Assembly (NCBI GenBank): GCA_019694875.1
Contig: JAIBBC010000002.1
Coordinates: 682,001 to 746,000 of the forward strand
Direction: 5' to 3'
Length of the DNA stretch: 64,000 nt
From: Cyclobacteriaceae bacterium
Lineage (GTDB): Bacteria; Bacteroidota; Bacteroidia; Cytophagales; Cyclobacteriaceae
Positions 62,201-64,000 of the stretch are shown one piece after another; positions within the stretch are counted from its first letter, which is position 1; each line of letters starts with the position of its first letter. Under the pieces are notes generated by a model, which searched no databases, was not told the DNA's origin, and worked only from the letters and a program-made list of their open reading frames with translations. Made by a program: the position numbers and the translations under genes.

Positions 62201-64000
62201 CGGACTTGCTGCCAATACCTATACGGTCAACGTAACGGATGGAAACGGATGTATCAAAACATCAAACAGCGTTACCGTGACACAACCTTCTACACTCACA
62301 GCATTTGCTTCAGTTACAAGCAACTACAATGGAGCTAAAATCAGCTGCCCGGGAGCTAATGATGCGGTAATTACGGTTACTGCGAATGGTGGTAATGGTG
62401 GCTTTACATATCAATTAATAGAGGTTCCCGCAAATACTACCGGAAATGCAACGGGTGTTTATACGGGTATTGGCCCGGGCACTTACACGGTTCGGGTTAC
62501 CGATTCCAAGTCATGTTCTGTAGTTACTGTTGCCGTGAACATCACTGAACCAACGCCTGTTGATGCAACGGGTGTGGTATCAAGCGTGATCAGTTGTAAC
62601 GGTGGAAATGACGGTGAGATCCGCATTTCTGCAACAGGCGGAACAGGGGCGTATACATTCACGATGACAAGTCCGGCTGGCCCGTCAAATGCGACAGGCA
62701 TTTTCTCCGGATTGACTCAGGGTACCTACGACTTCCAGGTAAGAGATCTCAATAACTGTTCAGATGTAGTCACCGTGATTCTTACTCAGCCGACCGCAGT
62801 AACTGCGAGTGCTGCGGTGACAAGCAATTACAGTGGCGCTCAGATTAGCTGTAATGGTGCAAGCGATGGTGTGATTACCGTAACAGCCAGCGGAGGTACA
62901 GGTGCGTTAACTTATGTCTTTGATCAGTTTGCGCTTTCAAATATTACCGGAAAATCTACCGGGGTATTTACAGGTGTTCCGGCTGGAACAGGTTATACAT
63001 TCACGGTTAAAGATTCGAAGAACTGTCCCGTGGGTGGATTTGTAACAGCTCCGATTAACGTGGTTCAGCCGACTGTTATTACAGCATCAGCCGCGATTAC
63101 AAGTAATTATAATGGTCAGCATATTTCTTGTCCTACAGCCACGGATGGTGTTATTACAGTAACTGCCAGCGGTGGAACGGGGGCACTGTCATATCGCCTT
63201 GATCAGGCTCCTTTGAATGTTACAGGTGCTGCATCCGGAATTTTTACCGGGGTGGGAGCAGGATCATACACGGTGACTGTTCGTGACGTTAACAGCTGTT
63301 TTGTGGTGACGATACCGGTTACTGTTGTGCCTCCGACAGCAGTTTCTGCAAGCGCAGCTGTAACCAGCAACTACAATGGCCGTCAGATCAGCTGTAATGG
63401 AGCGAGCGATGGACGAATAGCCGTAACCGCGAGCGGTGGTGTTTCTCCTTACTCGTATGTTTTGAATGAGATACCAGCCAACGTAACAGGCGCTGCATCC
63501 GGAATTTTTACCGGATTACCTGCGGGAACCTATACGGTGAATGTAAAAGATGCCAACAATTGTACTGTGGTAACATTGCCAGTGACACTTAGCGCGCCTA
63601 CTGCCGTATCAGGCACAAGTGCTGTTACTAGCAATTATAACGGTGCCCAAATCAAGTGTGTAGGCTCAAGCGATGGTATTATTCGCGTTACCGGATCAGG
63701 TGGTACAGCTCCTTACACCTTTATTTCCATTGAAGTTCCAGGCAACGTTACCGGGGCCACAACCGGAATATTTACCGGTTTGCCTGCTGGCAGTTATACC
63801 TTTACGGTGCGTGATGTTAACAACTGTACGTTTGTAACACCTGCTGTTGTAATCAGTCCTCCGACTCCGATCACCGCCTCTGCTGCTGTGACGAGCAACT
63901 ATCATGGATCGCAAGTGAGTTGTAACGGAGCTTCGGATGGTGTAATAACAGTTACTGCCTCCGGAGGTACAGGTGTTCTCAATTATGTATTCAACGAAAT
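56289..64000 (+). CDS. Giant secreted adhesin with PKD/Ig-like modules and SprB-type repeats (3' end outside window)
   Basis: The frame stays open from the ATG to the window edge: 2,570 full codons. A signal peptide (about 1-26, SALAQ) starts the protein. An N-terminal PKD-like domain has LLFEWGDGTPTT (about residues 74-85), then a non-repeat region to about 330. Several Ig/PKD-like modules of around 100 residues with paired Cys follow (for example CSGTATTLTV, CENETGVVFTV). From residue ~1750 a run of SprB-type repeats begins. Such proteins are exported by T9SS, carried along the cell surface during gliding, or used for adhesion; the sorting domain should lie beyond the window. Long frames on the opposite strand are shadows of the repeats. 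Upstream is a divergent pyrG. Confidence 0.92.
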   Translation, partial: MRVKHYVYVSLLAIIVLATTYQSALAQCASLPPVSSISSTKTPNRLCSPVTADLTYSVTFAFAMPAVIGPQLLFEWGDGTPTTIINLTAGSTTYSFTRTHVFPTNSDCEYQVRMYVRTNGVPCASTIQFQRIASWRTDAFNQGNVQLLSSTQGTAVHQVCEGVPISVVFNDQTAYNCNANYPVNYTPGGPFIETPNEQQRWQQIVYNTPIAGTKIPNVSVNGVPVTGAAGVDIIANYQDPRGVFVMTTPVVVNDARRRPTLTITAPGGFTAGFPTVGQEFEVTIRYWNFCNPYDNPAVAGPPADLINGDNAPVEQVALIRIIDSPDPPVVPDRDICSGTATTLTVSTPLGAGFTYRWWSNSTLTTQVGTGTTFTPTNLQAPIGQRTHFWVTVESTAAGTCRSDATEVRLIRRAALTAPSPISGPLNLCPNSTYTYSVGTSPTDIVITDATADPDVNLPTQYIWTVPGGWTINSGNGTNTINVTTGAAAAGNVTVTRQYTSAPNCAATATSQAVTVRAQPTANITPNPASLCAGSTIQLNGNPSLPASGGGFTPTISSHTWGGSTGILDADNVQQPNVLTSATAGSYPLTYVVTADYGSGVFCSSTAVNRTVNISANPGTATVGANQNLCFVVGPLTSNPLGGNTPGAGTGTWTKVSGPGTVTFNPTANTPNATATVSLNGVYVLRWTISNPPCTSQADITVDYGTDPGPQNAGGDTAFCGLSGSLPGPGGVAPTIGSIVWSQVAGPVGGTTVFGTPNAFNTTTTPNILGTYTYRITVTSGVCAARTDDVIVTYNNPATVQNVADFTTCVDGTLLAPIALSGTFGGGASNAHWERVTGTGTFTSNGTAIGANDATSPATDSYTPTAADFAAGSVQVRLVSDDPAGPCPSVNDNVTITFDRRPATADGGSNFSVCGSTATLAAVAATNGGTGTWTGPVGVTFTPSANSPTATANNLAVGANNLTWTVTSALGVCGSTNEVIVVTRNAVPVNNNQTQQRCVDIPGGSTTVVALTELQALNDAITGIAGSTNRTVTFFEDAARTDLYDATETLSNGAIVYTRVTRTDVAPACTTDGTVTFTINARPGVTAQNPEFCEDLPVGSNTKAGINLTTFNNAIKNGVAANTVAWFTNAARTIPVATPTSVTANNGTRFYARVTNPTTTCTDTTSLKVKLNPIPPPNPLLGPTNVCADPSAAILYQLTVNNPGYTYTWSVPEPPFDIRLGGASTDDLILLSFPVVVSPGQNISVTETSNKGCVGQPNVKTIAVDTSPPAITISGPSAVCENETGVVFTVATLANTTYAWTVPTGASIISGQGTSSITVNFGIIPGLVSVTPTTTTGCAGNPDDHSVAINPRPTLDALSNTVCSDAVAGITLSGTGATSFDITNVAIPAGITPSSRALANGVAANAIFNDVFTNTTGGSLVVQYTIVPVSALGCKGASRVVNLTVQPEPVLDPGLVDEICSSTEDVGIVLKVAVGSFPADLYDVTAVNVPVGVTPVAGNPTTTGNGFAATVLTDDRWQNLTAGPLIVEYMIRPRNSSTGCLGDPAIPVRVTVNPEPQVAPASQTICSGDSPTLTLTTSPLIAGSTFAWTVKSVAGLITGTSNGTGATITNVLVNNGVVAGSVTYEVRATGSAGVGGCLGPPTDVTIMVNPAPLTNNVDQIVCSTSPGGNTFTQNLISLQPSINSDGTLTFSWHTSQADALANINAMTVGTASAYPLANGIPVFVRVSNGTCARIQAVTYTVNPSPSVTAAITSNYNGAQLSCNTSSNGIITVTPPTNGTAPYLYSIDGGTSFFTSTTFNGLSASGNPYVVRVRDARGCIADSPPLNFVAPPVLTATIAITSNFNGQHIRCRGDNNGQITVTPTGGTGAKTFSILELPGNVTGASSGIFTGLTAGSYTVVVKDVNNCQFTTATVTLVDPPAINATAVLTTPVSCNGLSDGVITVTASGGTLVGPTYTYTISPGGTSNSTGIFSGLAANTYTVNVTDGNGCIKTSNSVTVTQPSTLTAFASVTSNYNGAKISCPGANDAVITVTANGGNGGFTYQLIEVPANTTGNATGVYTGIGPGTYTVRVTDSKSCSVVTVAVNITEPTPVDATGVVSSVISCNGGNDGEIRISATGGTGAYTFTMTSPAGPSNATGIFSGLTQGTYDFQVRDLNNCSDVVTVILTQPTAVTASAAVTSNYSGAQISCNGASDGVITVTASGGTGALTYVFDQFALSNITGKSTGVFTGVPAGTGYTFTVKDSKNCPVGGFVTAPINVVQPTVITASAAITSNYNGQHISCPTATDGVITVTASGGTGALSYRLDQAPLNVTGAASGIFTGVGAGSYTVTVRDVNSCFVVTIPVTVVPPTAVSASAAVTSNYNGRQISCNGASDGRIAVTASGGVSPYSYVLNEIPANVTGAASGIFTGLPAGTYTVNVKDANNCTVVTLPVTLSAPTAVSGTSAVTSNYNGAQIKCVGSSDGIIRVTGSGGTAPYTFISIEVPGNVTGATTGIFTGLPAGSYTFTVRDVNNCTFVTPAVVISPPTPITASAAVTSNYHGSQVSCNGASDGVITVTASGGTGVLNYVFNE
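61538..64000 (+). repeat. Tandem SprB-type repeats of about 261 bp (87 residues)
   Basis: At least ten units begin near 61538, 61801, 62065, 62318, 62577, 62820, 63100, 63362, 63626 and 63891, the last one cut by the window edge. Typical unit: TSNYNGAQISCNGASDG, then ITVTASGGTG, an aromatic strand, NVTGAASGIFTGLPAGTYT, VRDVNNC and a VTxxPTAV linker. The two Cys of each unit may form a disulfide. Two units (62065 and 62577) lack the TSNYNG opening. Nucleotide identity between units is high at the core. Confidence 0.9.

Noticed and set aside
57446-63914. Several 60-225 codon open frames on the minus strand inside the adhesin gene.
   Set aside because: They follow the repeats and the codon bias of the plus-strand gene, and have no starts or spacing of their own; shadows of the adhesin.
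61538-64000. Regular repeats considered as a CRISPR or satellite array.
   Set aside because: The unit is about 261 bp, keeps one reading frame and encodes the SprB-type domain; no short repeat-spacer pattern.

Overview
The window looks like chromosomal DNA of a Bacteroidota member, most likely of the order Cytophagales (inference). The evidence is a SusC/SusD pair, secreted proteins with type IX secretion (T9SS) C-terminal sorting domains, SprB-type adhesin repeats, no Shine-Dalgarno sequences, and several TAnnTTTG-type -7 promoter boxes. Many genes are packed with ATGA or TAATG overlaps. No tRNA, rRNA, CRISPR array or intact insertion sequence was found.

Layout. 1-6.7 kb (minus strand): a nutrient-uptake locus. 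A 7TM receptor with a transposase-like zinc ribbon at its C terminus lies upstream of susC and a susD cut by the window edge. 7.1-17.5 kb (minus): a polymorphic RHS/YD-repeat locus. It has a secreted companion protein, a long RHS protein split by one in-frame TAA, and a small AT-rich lipoprotein directly after the variable RHS tip. 17.8-26.6 kb: a HAD phosphatase and a site-2-type protease (plus strand), then on the minus strand two T9SS cargo proteins, a PASTA protein, D-Ala-D-Ala ligase, a NifU-type scaffold and Mrp/ApbC. 26.8-32 kb (plus): dnaG, with all four zinc ligands replaced, then ribBA, an unknown exported protein, surE and a DUF1287 protein. 32-42.3 kb (minus): an outer-membrane barrel protein, priA, ridA, and a five-gene run of circularly permuted ATP-grasp, alpha-E, transglutaminase, GSCFA and DUF255/thioredoxin genes.

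42.4-56 kb: mostly housekeeping. The rpsF-rpsR-rplI operon ends in a clear terminator. Next come a VOC dioxygenase-like protein, a coiled-coil membrane protein, a methyltransferase, apaG, ung, and a long minus-strand run pyrG-yidC-parA-parB-DUF5683-dapB-lepB. 56.3-64 kb (plus): the first ~2,570 codons of a giant secreted adhesin. It has PKD/Ig-like modules followed by SprB-type repeats of about 87 residues and continues beyond the window.

The strongest leads are the membrane receptor fused to an IS1595-type transposase DNA-binding module beside susCD, the RHS tip and its candidate immunity lipoprotein, the single nonsense codon splitting the RHS gene, and the zinc-less primase. Housekeeping calls are firm; functions of the RHS tip, the 134-aa lipoprotein, the 201-aa exported protein and the coiled-coil protein are unknown.
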